A stretch of DNA of 64,000 bases from Ruminococcus sp. NK3A76. Its GTDB lineage: Bacteria; Bacillota; Clostridia; Oscillospirales; Ruminococcaceae. Position 1 is the first letter of the stretch, and every line of letters begins with the position of its first letter. The DNA lies in the NCBI RefSeq assembly GCF_000686125.1, contig NZ_JMMA01000002.1, positions 1,302,001 through 1,366,000 of the forward strand. The letters run 5' to 3'. This document shows positions 9,160 to 17,750 of this stretch, piece by piece. The position numbers and the translations under genes were made by a program. The notes under the pieces were generated by a model. The model had not been told where the DNA came from and made no database searches. It saw nothing but the letters and a program-made list of their open reading frames with translations.

Positions 9160-10937
9160 TGCAAAAATCCAGACTGTCTTCTTCACCGCTTCGTTCTGTT
9201 CTTTTGTATGCAAAGCCTCACATGGCGTTTTTGCTGTTCGGGCTTGTATTCTCAGTTATCTCAGTTTCACTGACACTTTATGCACCTATCCTTACCGGCA
9301 GAGGTATAGACCTTATCATAGAAAAGGGCAGAGTTGATTTCAAGGCTCTTTCGCCTGTACTTATAAAGCTCGGTGTTATAGCCGGTGTTGTTGCGGTATC
9401 TCAGTGGCTGATGTCGCTTTTTATCAATAAAGTAACATATCTTACAATAAGAGATATCAGAAATGATGCTTTCAGGCGGCTTGAATATCTTCCGCTAAAA
9501 TATATTGATTCAAACCCTCACGGCGATATCCTTTCACGAATGATAAATGATATGGAGCAGATATCTGACGGGCTTATTATGGGCTTTGCCCAGCTTTTCA
9601 CAGGTGTAGTTACAATATTTGGAACACTTGGCTTCATGCTATCAGTCAATGTAAGGATAACTCTTATAGTTGTTATCATCACGCCGCTCTCGTTGTTTGT
9701 AGCAAGGTTCATTTCCAAAAACACCTTCCTGCTTTTTAAAGACAGGTCTGTTACAAAAGGCGAGCTGACATCGATCGTTGAAGAAATGACAGGGGAGCAG
9801 AAAACTGTTTCTGCCTTCTGCCACGAAGATGAAGCCTATGAGCAGTTCTGTGAAGTCAACGAAAGGCTCCGCACCATAAGTGCCAAGGCGATATTCTTTT
9901 CTTCTCTTACTAATCCGTGTACACGCTTTATAAACGGGCTCGTTTATTCGTTTGTCGGTATATTCGGCGCTCTTGCAGTAATAAGCGGCTCAGGCTTCAC
10001 AGTAGGTAGTCTTTCATGCTTTCTGACATACGCAAACCAGTATACCAAGCCTTTTAACGAGATATCAGGTGTTATAACCGAGCTGCAAAGTGCAATAGCA
10101 TCGGCAAAGCGTGTGTTTGAGCTTATTGACGAGCAGGAAGAAATATCTGACAGCGGTAATGCTGTTCTTTCTGACTGCGAAGGCAATGTATCGCTTGAAA
10201 ATGTATCTTTCTCATATAGCTCAGAAAATCCTCTTATCGAGGGGCTTGACCTTGATGTATCAAAAGGCAAGAGAATAGCTATCGTTGGCCCTACAGGCTG
10301 CGGCAAGACGACTATAATCAATCTGCTCATGCGTTTTTATGATGTTACAGGCGGCAGAGTGTGCGTTGACGGAAAAGATATCAGAGAGCTCACAAGAAGC
10401 TCGCTTAGGTCACACTACGGCATGGTGCTTCAGGAAACATGGCTGAGGTCGGGCACTATATTTGAGAATATAGCCTATTCAAAGCCCGGAGCTACCCGTG
10501 AGGAGGTCATAGCCGCCGCAAAGACCGCCCACGCCGACAGCTTTATAAGACGTTTGCCTGACGGATATGATACAGTGATATCCGACGACGGCTCCAATAT
10601 CTCGCAGGGGCAGAAGCAGCTGCTGTGCATAGCACGAGTAATGCTCATGGTGCCGCCTATGCTTATCCTCGATGAAGCGACTTCTTCTATCGACACTATG
10701 ACAGAGATACGCATTCAGCGAGCTTTTACCAAGCTGATAAAGGGCAGGACGAGCTTTATTGTTGCTCACAGGCTCTCGACCATAGTTGAATCCGACTGTA
10801 TACTGGTCATGGATAAAGGCCATATAATCGAGCAGGGAACACATGAACAGCTGCTTGACAAAAAGGGATTTTACTATGATCTGTATATGTCACAGTTTAT
10901 TGATGACCAAGGAGGGGCATTATGCTCAAAGCAGTAA
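9159..10937 (+). CDS. ABC exporter half-transporter, subunit B (BmrD-like)
   Basis: 592 residues from ATG 9159, with AAAAGGGGG upstream; a GTG at 9156 is an alternative. The exporter membrane domain is followed by an ATPase domain with Walker A GPTGCGKTT (Lys383), a non-canonical signature ISQGQKQL, and Walker B MLILDEATSSID with the normal catalytic Glu506. The intact Walker B here and the degenerate one in the partner, with the reverse for the signature motifs, give one competent and one degenerate ATP site, the hallmark of BmrCD/LmrCD heterodimers. The end overlaps the HAD gene by 16 bp. Confidence 0.93.
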   Translation: MQKSRLSSSPLRSVLLYAKPHMAFLLFGLVFSVISVSLTLYAPILTGRGIDLIIEKGRVDFKALSPVLIKLGVIAGVVAVSQWLMSLFINKVTYLTIRDIRNDAFRRLEYLPLKYIDSNPHGDILSRMINDMEQISDGLIMGFAQLFTGVVTIFGTLGFMLSVNVRITLIVVIITPLSLFVARFISKNTFLLFKDRSVTKGELTSIVEEMTGEQKTVSAFCHEDEAYEQFCEVNERLRTISAKAIFFSSLTNPCTRFINGLVYSFVGIFGALAVISGSGFTVGSLSCFLTYANQYTKPFNEISGVITELQSAIASAKRVFELIDEQEEISDSGNAVLSDCEGNVSLENVSFSYSSENPLIEGLDLDVSKGKRIAIVGPTGCGKTTIINLLMRFYDVTGGRVCVDGKDIRELTRSSLRSHYGMVLQETWLRSGTIFENIAYSKPGATREEVIAAAKTAHADSFIRRLPDGYDTVISDDGSNISQGQKQLLCIARVMLMVPPMLILDEATSSIDTMTEIRIQRAFTKLIKGRTSFIVAHRLSTIVESDCILVMDKGHIIEQGTHEQLLDKKGFYYDLYMSQFIDDQGGALCSKQ

Positions 10938-11575
10938 TATTTGATATGGACGGCCTGCTTGTTGACACCGAAAAGCTCTTGCAGCGTTTCTGGGTCGAGG
11001 CGGCGCAGTTTTACGGCTACCCGATGAAAAAGGAACACGTTTTGCAGATACGCTCTATGTCCGCAAAGCTCGCAGGCCCTCTTTTACAGAGAATAGTATG
11101 TGAGGATTTTGATTACCCGAAAGTGCGTCTTAAGCGCCTTGAGCTGATGAACGCATACATAGCAGAAAACGGCATCGAAAAGAAAAAAGGCATTGACGAG
11201 CTGCTTGATTACCTCGATACAACACCACTGAAAAAAGCTGTATGCACTGCGACTGACGATAAGCGCACAAAGCTCTACCTTGAAAGCATCGGCATTTATC
11301 ACCGATTTGATGCGCATATCAGCGGTAATATGATAGCTAATGGCAAGCCTGCCCCTGACATATACCTTTATGCCTGTGAGCAGTTAGGACTTGTGCCGGG
11401 AGACTGTATGGCTCTTGAGGACAGCCCGAACGGCATTACCTCGGCCTATGATGCAGGCTGTATGCCCGTTATGGTGCCCGACCTCACTCAGCCCGATGAT
11501 GTGACACGCCCCAAGACTATCGCTGTGTGCCAGAGCCTTGATAAGGTGATAGATGTTATAAAGAATATGCTGTGA
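10922..11575 (+). CDS. HAD-superfamily phosphatase, beta-phosphoglucomutase-like
   Basis: 217 residues. Motif I is FDMDGLLVDTE with nucleophile Asp8 and acid/base Asp10; motif II is CTATDD, and motif III/IV is GKPAPDIYLYACEQLG with ALEDSPNGITSAYDAG. The cap domain sits between motifs I and II (subclass I). These enzymes dephosphorylate or mutate small sugar phosphates; the exact substrate is not visible. The ATG lies inside the end of the ABC gene, with AAGGAGGGG as its ribosome site, so its translation is coupled to the exporter. Functional linkage to export is unproven. Confidence 0.9.
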   Translation: MLKAVIFDMDGLLVDTEKLLQRFWVEAAQFYGYPMKKEHVLQIRSMSAKLAGPLLQRIVCEDFDYPKVRLKRLELMNAYIAENGIEKKKGIDELLDYLDTTPLKKAVCTATDDKRTKLYLESIGIYHRFDAHISGNMIANGKPAPDIYLYACEQLGLVPGDCMALEDSPNGITSAYDAGCMPVMVPDLTQPDDVTRPKTIAVCQSLDKVIDVIKNML

Positions 11576-11577
11576 AA

Positions 11578-11609
11578 AAAGCTCTGTACCGTGATTGGTA
11601 CAGAGCTTT
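11578..11609. terminator. Bidirectional terminator
   Basis: AAAGCTCTGTACC and GGTACAGAGCTTT form a 13-bp stem with a 6-nt loop. A-rich and T-rich flanks serve both the HAD gene and the converging LCP gene. Confidence 0.85.
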
Positions 11610-11613
11610 AATA

Positions 11614-12972
11614 CTATTCGTATATACTCTTCCTCAACAGCCCCTTAGCCTCATCAAAATCAATATCCAGTGTCGAGCCAACACCGTCGTGATTGCCGTA
11701 TGTGAACTTGTCGTCCTCAGGTATTCTCTGCGAAACTATCTCGTATTTCGCAATAAACGGCACTCTGTATGATAAGAAGTAAAGCTCACTGCTCGTGTAG
11801 TTGGTAGTAAGGCTTTCAAGGGAAGTCTCGATAAAGCTGTTGAGCTCTATCGGGTTAAGGGTCTTTGCCTTTTCAACTATCTTTGAAATAACGGTGCGCT
11901 GACGCTGCGTTCTCTCAAAGTCGGCATTTCCTACATATCTGAGTCTTGCGTATGCAAGCGCCTGGTTGCCGTTGACGTGCATATTCTTGCCGCCTTTTGA
12001 GAGGTAGTCAGTGCCTTTTTTGTTTCCGAAGATGTTGTTCTGTTCGCCCATAGGGTCTTCCATGCCCTGTGCTTCTTCATCGGATATGTCAAGCTCAATG
12101 CCGCCCACCGCATCAACTATCTTAGCAAACGAGAAGAAATCAACATAGAAATATTTGTCGATGCGTATGTCGAAGTTGTATTCTATCGTGTCGAGCAGCA
12201 GCTCAGGGCCGCCGTAGACGTTTGCGGCATTTATCTTGCCCATGTCATCAACACCGTCACCGTCTCTGTCAAGTCCTGGGAATGTGACATAGGTGTCTCT
12301 CATAAACGAGGTCATGGTCGTCTTTTTCTTTTTGGAGTCGATAGAGAGCAGGATTATCGAGTCAGTTCTGCCACGCTCTTCCATGCTTCTTGTGTCAGAG
12401 CCTACAAGCAGGATATTGAGTACATCATCACTTTGCATAGTACCGCTCGTGTAGTGCCTGTCGCCAGTCTCGACCTTCTTTACATCGCCAATGTATTTCC
12501 AGATGAATACCTGTAACAGTATAAACAGTATCAATGCTATAACGAGCAGGATAACAAAGAATTTCTTTACAGGGTTCATCTTCTTTTTCTTTTCCTGCTT
12601 GTGTGAACCGAAGTTATTCTTTATGTCATATTTGCTGCTCTTTTTGCTGCTTTTTTTCTTCTTCTGAGGCTGCTTTGAAGGCTTTTCTTTTGAAGGTCTT
12701 TCTCTCGATGGCCTTTCTTTAGAGGGTCTGTCTCTTGACGGCCTGTCTCTTGACTGGGAAGGGGGCTCATATTCGGGCTCGTCTGCTTCCCCGTATTCCT
12801 CATAGTCCTCGTCAAAATCATCGTAATCGTCATTTTCGTAGACGTATTCTACTTTTTTTCTTCCGCCCTCGGATAATCTGTTGTATCGTTCGAGCTGTCT
12901 TCTGTATTGCTCGGCGTAGTCGTTGTTGTCTGCGCCGTCGTATATATCATCGTCATATATTTTTTTGCCCAT
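11614..12972 (-). CDS. LytR-CpsA-Psr (LCP) family wall-polymer transferase
   Basis: 452 residues. A long, highly charged cytoplasmic N-terminus (1-135) includes an acidic Asp/Tyr/Glu stretch and five RPS-type pentapeptide repeats, followed by a Lys-rich segment. One membrane helix (about 140-160) leads to an extracellular LCP domain with LNILLVGSDTRS, RTDSIILLSID, SFMRDTYVTFPG and DFERTQRQR, the conserved Arg/Asp set that binds polyprenyl pyrophosphate. LCP enzymes attach teichoic acids or capsule to peptidoglycan. A perfect sigma-A promoter lies upstream at 13013-13041. The cytoplasmic extension is much longer than in typical LCP proteins and may bind nucleic acid or partner proteins (inference). 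Confidence 0.93.
   Translation of the reverse strand: MGKKIYDDDIYDGADNNDYAEQYRRQLERYNRLSEGGRKKVEYVYENDDYDDFDEDYEEYGEADEPEYEPPSQSRDRPSRDRPSKERPSRERPSKEKPSKQPQKKKKSSKKSSKYDIKNNFGSHKQEKKKKMNPVKKFFVILLVIALILFILLQVFIWKYIGDVKKVETGDRHYTSGTMQSDDVLNILLVGSDTRSMEERGRTDSIILLSIDSKKKKTTMTSFMRDTYVTFPGLDRDGDGVDDMGKINAANVYGGPELLLDTIEYNFDIRIDKYFYVDFFSFAKIVDAVGGIELDISDEEAQGMEDPMGEQNNIFGNKKGTDYLSKGGKNMHVNGNQALAYARLRYVGNADFERTQRQRTVISKIVEKAKTLNPIELNSFIETSLESLTTNYTSSELYFLSYRVPFIAKYEIVSQRIPEDDKFTYGNHDGVGSTLDIDFDEAKGLLRKSIYE
12677..12751 (-). repeat. Five 15-bp tandem repeats inside the LCP gene
   Basis: Five imperfect 15-bp units (12677-12691 to 12737-12751) encode five pentapeptides of the pattern (K/R)(D/E)(R/K)PS in the cytoplasmic tail. 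The length could vary between strains by slippage. Confidence 0.85.
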
Positions 12973-13012
12973 TTTTAACGCTCCTTGGTATTGTTATTCA
13001 TTGTCTTTTGAT

Positions 13013-13041
13013 ATTATATTATATTTTCCCATAATTGTCAA
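13013..13041 (-). promoter_or_regulatory. Perfect-consensus sigma-A promoter for the LCP gene
   Basis: On the minus strand, TTGACA (13041-13036), 17 bp, TATAAT (13018-13013). Confidence 0.85.
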
Positions 13042-13106
13042 TCTGCTTTAACATATTTGCCTAAAGCATATCGTAAAACAACTTCTTCTTTGTTAAAATG
13101 TCCTTA

Positions 13107-13135
13107 TTGAAAATGCGATGGAAATAGTGTATAAT
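13107..13135 (+). promoter_or_regulatory. Sigma-A promoter for prfC-rpiB
   Basis: TTGAAA (13107-13112), 17 bp, TATAAT (13130-13135). An open frame that reads through this promoter is therefore not the real N-terminus of prfC. Confidence 0.8.
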
Positions 13136-13174
13136 TATTATGTATGTAAATATATAAGAATTGAGGTCATAGTT

Positions 13175-14773
13175 TTGAGCGATATAAACAGCGAGATCAA
13201 GAGAAGGCGTACCTTTGCCATTATCTCCCACCCCGATGCAGGTAAGACGACACTTACCGAGAAATTCCTGCTTTACGGCGGTGCTATACAGCAGGCAGGT
13301 ATGGTAAAGGGCAAAAAGAATATGCGCCACGCCGTTTCCGACTGGATGGAGATAGAAAAGCAGAGAGGTATCTCTGTTACATCGTCCGTTTTGCAGTTTG
13401 AATATGAGAATTTCTGCATAAATATACTTGATACCCCTGGTCACCAGGACTTTTCGGAGGACACCTACCGTACACTTATGGCAGCTGACTCAGCAGTCAT
13501 GGTAATCGATGCTTCAAAGGGTGTTGAGAACCAGACAAGAAAGCTGTTCAAGGTCTGCGTTATGCGTCATATCCCGATCTTTACATTTATAAATAAGATG
13601 GACAGGGATTCAAGAAATCCATTTGACCTGATCGACCAGATAGAGAACGAACTTGGCATCAGTACTTACCCTGTCAACTGGCCTATCGGTTCAGGAAAAG
13701 AATTCAAGGGCGTTTTTGACAGATTTGAAAGGCATATAATCAGCTTTGAGTCAAATGGCGCTGCGCATCAGGCAGGTGCTAAGATATCAGACCTGACTGA
13801 CCCGTCACTTGCCGAAACTCTCGGCGAGGAAAACCATAACACACTTATTGAGGATATCGAGCTGCTTGACGGCGCAAGTGATGATTTTGACCTTGACGCT
13901 GTTCATAAGGGTGAGCTCTCACCGGTGTTCTTTGGTTCTGCGCTTACTAATTTCGGTGTTGAGCCGTTTCTGGAGAGCTTCCTGAAAATGACTCCTCCGC
14001 CAATGCCCCGTATGTCTTCTGAGGGCGAGGTAGATCCTTTTGACGATAACTTCTCAGCTTTTGTATTCAAGATACAGGCTAATATGAATAAAGCTCACCG
14101 TGACAGACTTACGTTTATGCGTATATGCTCCGGCAAGTTTGACAAAGATATGGAAGTTCTGCACGTTCAGGGCAACAAGAAGATGCGTCTTTCACAGCCT
14201 CAGCAGATAATGGCCGAGCAGCGTGAGATAGTTAACGAGGCTTATGCCGGAGATATCATAGGCGTATTCGACCCGGGCATATTCTCTATCGGTGATACAG
14301 TCTGCTCACCTAAGAAGAAATTCGAGTTTGAGGGGATTCCTACCTTTGCGCCTGAGCATTTCCAGCGTGTCCGCCCGAAGGATACGATGAAGCGCAAGCA
14401 GTTCGTCAAGGGCGCAGAGCAGATAGCGCAGGAGGGTGCTATACAGATATTCCACGAACCTATGATGGGTATGGAAGAAGTCATAGTCGGCGTTGTAGGT
14501 GTCCTCCAGTTTGATGTTTTCCAGTATAGAATGAAGAATGAGTATAATGTTGACCTTGTGATCGAGGGCCTGCCTTACTCGTATATCAGGTGGATAGATA
14601 AAATGAATGTATCCGAGCCCAAGGATCTTAAGATAAGCTCTGATACAAAGATAGTACAGGATTTCAGAGGAAACTACCTGCTGCTGTTCTCAAGCGAGTG
14701 GAATATCCGCTGGGCGCTCGAACGAAACGAGGGTCTTGAGCTTTCAGAATTCAACAGAGGCGAATTACAGTAA
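13175..14773 (+). CDS. prfC: Peptide chain release factor 3
   Basis: 532 residues from TTG 13175, which has GAGGTCAT just upstream; the longer frame to 13118 crosses the promoter. RF3 is a GTPase that removes RF1/RF2 from the ribosome after peptide release. G1 is SHPDAGKTT, the switch I region has QRGISVTSSV, G3 DTPGHQD, G4 NKMDRD, then the RF3-specific C-terminal domains (FAPEHFQRVRPKDTMKRKQF, GVLQFDVFQYRM). The length fits RF3 (about 527-534) and not EF-G. rpiB follows by 14 bp and is co-transcribed. Confidence 0.96.
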   Translation: MSDINSEIKRRRTFAIISHPDAGKTTLTEKFLLYGGAIQQAGMVKGKKNMRHAVSDWMEIEKQRGISVTSSVLQFEYENFCINILDTPGHQDFSEDTYRTLMAADSAVMVIDASKGVENQTRKLFKVCVMRHIPIFTFINKMDRDSRNPFDLIDQIENELGISTYPVNWPIGSGKEFKGVFDRFERHIISFESNGAAHQAGAKISDLTDPSLAETLGEENHNTLIEDIELLDGASDDFDLDAVHKGELSPVFFGSALTNFGVEPFLESFLKMTPPPMPRMSSEGEVDPFDDNFSAFVFKIQANMNKAHRDRLTFMRICSGKFDKDMEVLHVQGNKKMRLSQPQQIMAEQREIVNEAYAGDIIGVFDPGIFSIGDTVCSPKKKFEFEGIPTFAPEHFQRVRPKDTMKRKQFVKGAEQIAQEGAIQIFHEPMMGMEEVIVGVVGVLQFDVFQYRMKNEYNVDLVIEGLPYSYIRWIDKMNVSEPKDLKISSDTKIVQDFRGNYLLLFSSEWNIRWALERNEGLELSEFNRGELQ

Positions 14774-14787
14774 AGGAGAGTCATACT

Positions 14788-15228
14788 ATGAAGGTTATTA
14801 TAGGTAACGACCATGCTGCACCGCTTTTAAAAAAGTCAGTGTGCGAGCATTTAAAGGATAAGGGTATTGAATATGATGATATGGGTGTCGCTGCCGGCGA
14901 GAAGTGCGATTATCCCGATAAGGCGCAGGAGGTCTGCGAAAAATATCTTGCAGGCGGTTATGATGCTGCAATACTTATCTGCGGTACAGGTGTCGGCATG
15001 AGCATGGCAGCCAACAAGATAAAGGGCATTCGTGCTGCTTGCTGCTCAGATGTTTTCTCTGCTCGTTTTACAAGACTGCATAACGATGCAAACGTTCTTT
15101 GCTTCGGTGAGAGAGTTGTCGGCGCAGGTCTTGCAAATGATCTTGTAGATGTTTTCCTTGAAACACCGTTTGAGGGCGGCAGACACAAGAGAAGAGTAGA
15201 TAAGATAATGGCTTTAGAAGAGCTCTGA
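14788..15228 (+). CDS. rpiB: Ribose-5-phosphate isomerase B family (RpiB/LacAB)
   Basis: 146 residues, the family length. It interconverts ribose 5-phosphate and ribulose 5-phosphate in the non-oxidative pentose phosphate pathway. The N-terminal IGNDHAAPLLK holds the substrate-binding Asp-His; CGTGVGMSMAANKIKGIRAA contains the catalytic Cys and anion hole typical of RpiB. AAAGGAGAG precedes the ATG. LacAB galactose-6-phosphate isomerases share these motifs, but there is no tagatose pathway nearby, so RpiB is preferred. A terminator follows directly. Confidence 0.93.
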   Translation: MKVIIGNDHAAPLLKKSVCEHLKDKGIEYDDMGVAAGEKCDYPDKAQEVCEKYLAGGYDAAILICGTGVGMSMAANKIKGIRAACCSDVFSARFTRLHNDANVLCFGERVVGAGLANDLVDVFLETPFEGGRHKRRVDKIMALEEL

Positions 15229-15238
15229 TAGTGATATT

Positions 15239-15272
15239 TCGGCAGTGTTGTTTACGCTGCCGATTATTTTTT
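15239..15272 (+). terminator. Terminator after rpiB
   Basis: TCGGCAG pairs with CTGCCGA around an 11-nt loop, followed by TTATTTTTT. Confidence 0.85.
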
Positions 15273-15284
15273 AAAAAAATGTGA

Positions 15285-15312
15285 GTGAAACACACCAATT
15301 CTCTCGTATAAT
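15285..15312 (+). promoter_or_regulatory. Candidate promoter for the ECF sigma operon
   Basis: GTGAAA, 16 bp, TATAAT fits sigma-A at 4/6 plus 6/6. The same stretch contains TGAAAC and CGTATA, the parts of an ECF promoter, but they are only 13 bp apart, shorter than the usual 16-17, so autoregulation is not established. A short hairpin, AAGCG/CGCTT (15319-15334), would sit at the very 5' end of the transcript. Confidence 0.45.
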
Positions 15313-15379
15313 TATATGAAGCGGTAAAACGCTTATCTTTCATGAAAGAGTATCCCCTTAAGGAATGGCGGTGAAGATT

Positions 15380-15919
15380 TTGAGCGATGATGAAATAGCA
15401 AAGATGCTTGTTAACGATAACGGCGGACTTGAAGCAGCAAAGGAGAAATACACACCTCTTGTTATGAAAATATGCAAAGGCTTCCTGTTCAGTGATAATG
15501 ATGCTGAGGAAGCGTGTGCTGATTGTTTTATTAGGCTATGGAAAACACGCAGGCAGATAGACACCGCAAAAAGCTCGCTCAAAACATATATCTGTATGCT
15601 TGCACGTCATGCAGCTATAGACAAGGCAAGGGCAGTGGGTAAGACCGAGACTGAAACTCTTGAAGATAATGACCTGGGCATAGATGTCGATTATGAAGAC
15701 GAGGCTGCAAAGCGTATAAATATGCAGGTCATTGCTAAATGCGTAAGCTCGATGAGCTCGCCTGCCCGTGAGATATTTATTGACCGCTATTATTTTCAGA
15801 TGTCTGTAAAGACTATAGCTGACCGCTATGATCTTAAGCCTAAAAAGGTAGAAAACACCCTTGCAAGGGAAAAGAAACGGCTAAAGGAAGCATTGTTGAA
15901 AGGAGGCATAATTATATGA
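15380..15919 (+). CDS. ECF-type RNA polymerase sigma factor
   Basis: 179 residues from TTG 15380, with GGCGGTGA upstream; an ATG at 15365 lacks a usable ribosome site. Region 2 is visible (FLFSDNDAEEACADCFIRLWKTRRQID, cf. the DAEDLxQExFLxxW motif), and region 4 ends the protein (MSSPAREIFIDRYYFQMSVKTIADR with a helix-turn-helix, then NTLAREKKRLKEAL). Sigma-1.1, 1.2 and 3 are absent, defining group 4. The stop overlaps the ATG of the next gene (ATGA), a tight coupling typical of a sigma/anti-sigma pair. Confidence 0.93.
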   Translation: MSDDEIAKMLVNDNGGLEAAKEKYTPLVMKICKGFLFSDNDAEEACADCFIRLWKTRRQIDTAKSSLKTYICMLARHAAIDKARAVGKTETETLEDNDLGIDVDYEDEAAKRINMQVIAKCVSSMSSPAREIFIDRYYFQMSVKTIADRYDLKPKKVENTLAREKKRLKEALLKGGIII

Positions 15920-17637
15920 GAGATATAGAAAAGCTGCTGCATGAGATACCGCTTGACGAGCTTATGGGTGAGACTGATACCGAAATAATGACACAGCCCA
16001 TTATCTGTGAAGAAGGCGGCAAGCAGCATGGTGCGGCAAGGGTCAAGACACACAAGGCAGGAGCTTTTGTAGCAGTAGCTGCGGCTATGGCACTTGTGGT
16101 AGGCGGCGCAGCATACTGGGGCATGAGCCGAAATAAGCTAAATCCCATGAGCTACAACAGCAAAAACGGTGTCAGCAGCCCGACTGAGAACCAGAACCGG
16201 TCGCTTATCGAGCAGAATATCGAAAAATGCTGCGGCGACCCTAAGCTCTGGGGCGACAGACTTGTGGCATTTGATAAGAATATCATTCCGCAGTATTATC
16301 TTGACGATGTGGAGGATGTTGATTTTCAGATACTCGGCTATACCTATTCGGGGCAGTATGCACAGGTGTATTTCGCTTTTGAGAACAGAAAGGCTGAGTT
16401 CTATCTTAGCAAATATGAGGACGACCCCGACAGTATCGAAGGGACAGTTCAGCATTACGAGGCTGAGATCAAAAAAGCCACCGAAGAGGGCGACTATCAG
16501 CGTGCCAAGTATCTGATAGAGCATAAGCCCGAGGGTCTTGTAGACGGCGAGATATCTTACACAAGAAGGAGCTTTGAGTTTTCAAAGCTGCAAATAAAAA
16601 ATAGCTCGGGAGAAATTATCGCGGGAACGAATATCGAAGACAGCTATACGATTTGCAGCTATCAGCAGCTCGGAGATTATTCGGTCTGGTATGAAAATAT
16701 TGATATGAGCAAGGCGCCCGACAAGAAGCTGACCTTTGAGTGTGAGTTTGGCAACAGGAGCTGCAAGCCAATTACCTTTAAGCTTGATAAGTATGAAAAC
16801 GACGGCTATACCGAGATAAACTGCGATGCGCCGACAATAGTCGCATTTCAGTCATCAGCAGGCGAGGTGCTTGATGCAAGAGTCAGCAGGATAAGCTACT
16901 CTACAGGCAATACCGTCATAGAGCTTGAAACAGACAAAAAGCTTGCAGACAATGAGAAGATAGTTAAGCTCTACGGCAGCTTTATCCACTTGGAGAACGG
17001 TGCTATGTTCTCGGGCGATGTGGTAGTTCCCGTATATGATGATAACAGCTCGCCTTTTTCAAATTCTTTCCTGACCTCTTATCAGGAAAACGGGAAGATA
17101 TATCTTGTATTTGTCAACGCAAGTATGCCTATGGATATTTCAAGGTTAGAAAGCTTTATAGTCGGTACAGCAAGAGTTAATAAAGACGGCACAAGCGTTG
17201 CACCCTACGGCGTTTTGGGCGACCCGTCACCTACTATGACAGATTCCTATGCTGATGACCAGTGTGCATTTATAGATAGTATAAACGGCGAGGTCTATTC
17301 AGAAAAATACAACGGCAAGGACACCTATTTCATCACAAACGGGCTTGACAAGATACAGTCTCTTGTTGACAGCATTTCTTCATATGATGAGATAGATCCC
17401 TCGGGCTTTGAAGCGGTAATACCGCAGACTATGAAGCTGACTGTCTATGATGAGAACGGCAGTATTAAGTATATCATCGAGCAGGTGCTGATGCTTAAAG
17501 AATATAACAAGGATACAACAGATTACAGCAATTCGGTAAAGGCAATAAGAATAAACGGCAAGTGCCTTAAGGTATCGGAAAAAGAATATGCGCAGTTCGG
17601 AGAGTATATAGAAAAGCTCAGAAAAAACGAGCTGTGA
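15916..17637 (+). CDS. Putative membrane anti-sigma factor with large extracellular domain
   Basis: 573 residues. It starts with a short cytoplasmic segment (1-47, MRDIEKLLHEIPLDELMGE), one membrane helix (about 48-70, AGAFVAVAAAMALVVGGAAYW), then about 500 residues outside the cell, rich in beta-strand-like sequence. There is no HxxxCxxC zinc motif, so it is not a ZAS-type anti-sigma. The four-base overlap with the ECF gene and the topology support a role in holding the sigma factor at the membrane until a wall or surface signal arrives. That function is inferred from position. The external domain has DUF4179-like features but I cannot assign it. Confidence 0.72.
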   Translation: MRDIEKLLHEIPLDELMGETDTEIMTQPIICEEGGKQHGAARVKTHKAGAFVAVAAAMALVVGGAAYWGMSRNKLNPMSYNSKNGVSSPTENQNRSLIEQNIEKCCGDPKLWGDRLVAFDKNIIPQYYLDDVEDVDFQILGYTYSGQYAQVYFAFENRKAEFYLSKYEDDPDSIEGTVQHYEAEIKKATEEGDYQRAKYLIEHKPEGLVDGEISYTRRSFEFSKLQIKNSSGEIIAGTNIEDSYTICSYQQLGDYSVWYENIDMSKAPDKKLTFECEFGNRSCKPITFKLDKYENDGYTEINCDAPTIVAFQSSAGEVLDARVSRISYSTGNTVIELETDKKLADNEKIVKLYGSFIHLENGAMFSGDVVVPVYDDNSSPFSNSFLTSYQENGKIYLVFVNASMPMDISRLESFIVGTARVNKDGTSVAPYGVLGDPSPTMTDSYADDQCAFIDSINGEVYSEKYNGKDTYFITNGLDKIQSLVDSISSYDEIDPSGFEAVIPQTMKLTVYDENGSIKYIIEQVLMLKEYNKDTTDYSNSVKAIRINGKCLKVSEKEYAQFGEYIEKLRKNEL

Positions 17638-17672
17638 GCAAAAATGTAGAACGTGATTATATATAATGCAGG

Positions 17673-17700
17673 GCGGCAGACTATCTGCCGCTTTGTTTTT
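17673..17700 (+). terminator. Terminator after the ECF operon
   Basis: GCGGCAG, 5-nt loop, CTGCCGC, then TTTGTTTTT. Confidence 0.85.
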
Positions 17701-17714
17701 GTGTAATATACGAA

Positions 17715-17743
17715 TTGACAAATAATACTTGGGGTGGTAAAAT
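17715..17743 (+). promoter_or_regulatory. Sigma-A promoter for glmU
   Basis: TTGACA (17715-17720), 17 bp, TAAAAT (17738-17743). The predicted transcription start, about 17750, coincides with the left end of the palindromic element at 17751. Confidence 0.7.
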
Positions 17744-17750
17744 AAGATAC

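Noticed and set aside
12677-12751. Regular 15-bp repeats as a CRISPR-like array
   Set aside because: Units are contiguous without spacers and in frame with a protein repeat.
13118-13174. Longer N-terminus of prfC
   Set aside because: The extra codons include the -10 region of the promoter and lack similarity to RF3.
15286-15308. TGAAAC...CGTA as an autoregulated ECF promoter
   Set aside because: The spacing is 13 bp, shorter than the normal 16-17; kept only as a remark under the sigma-A-like promoter.
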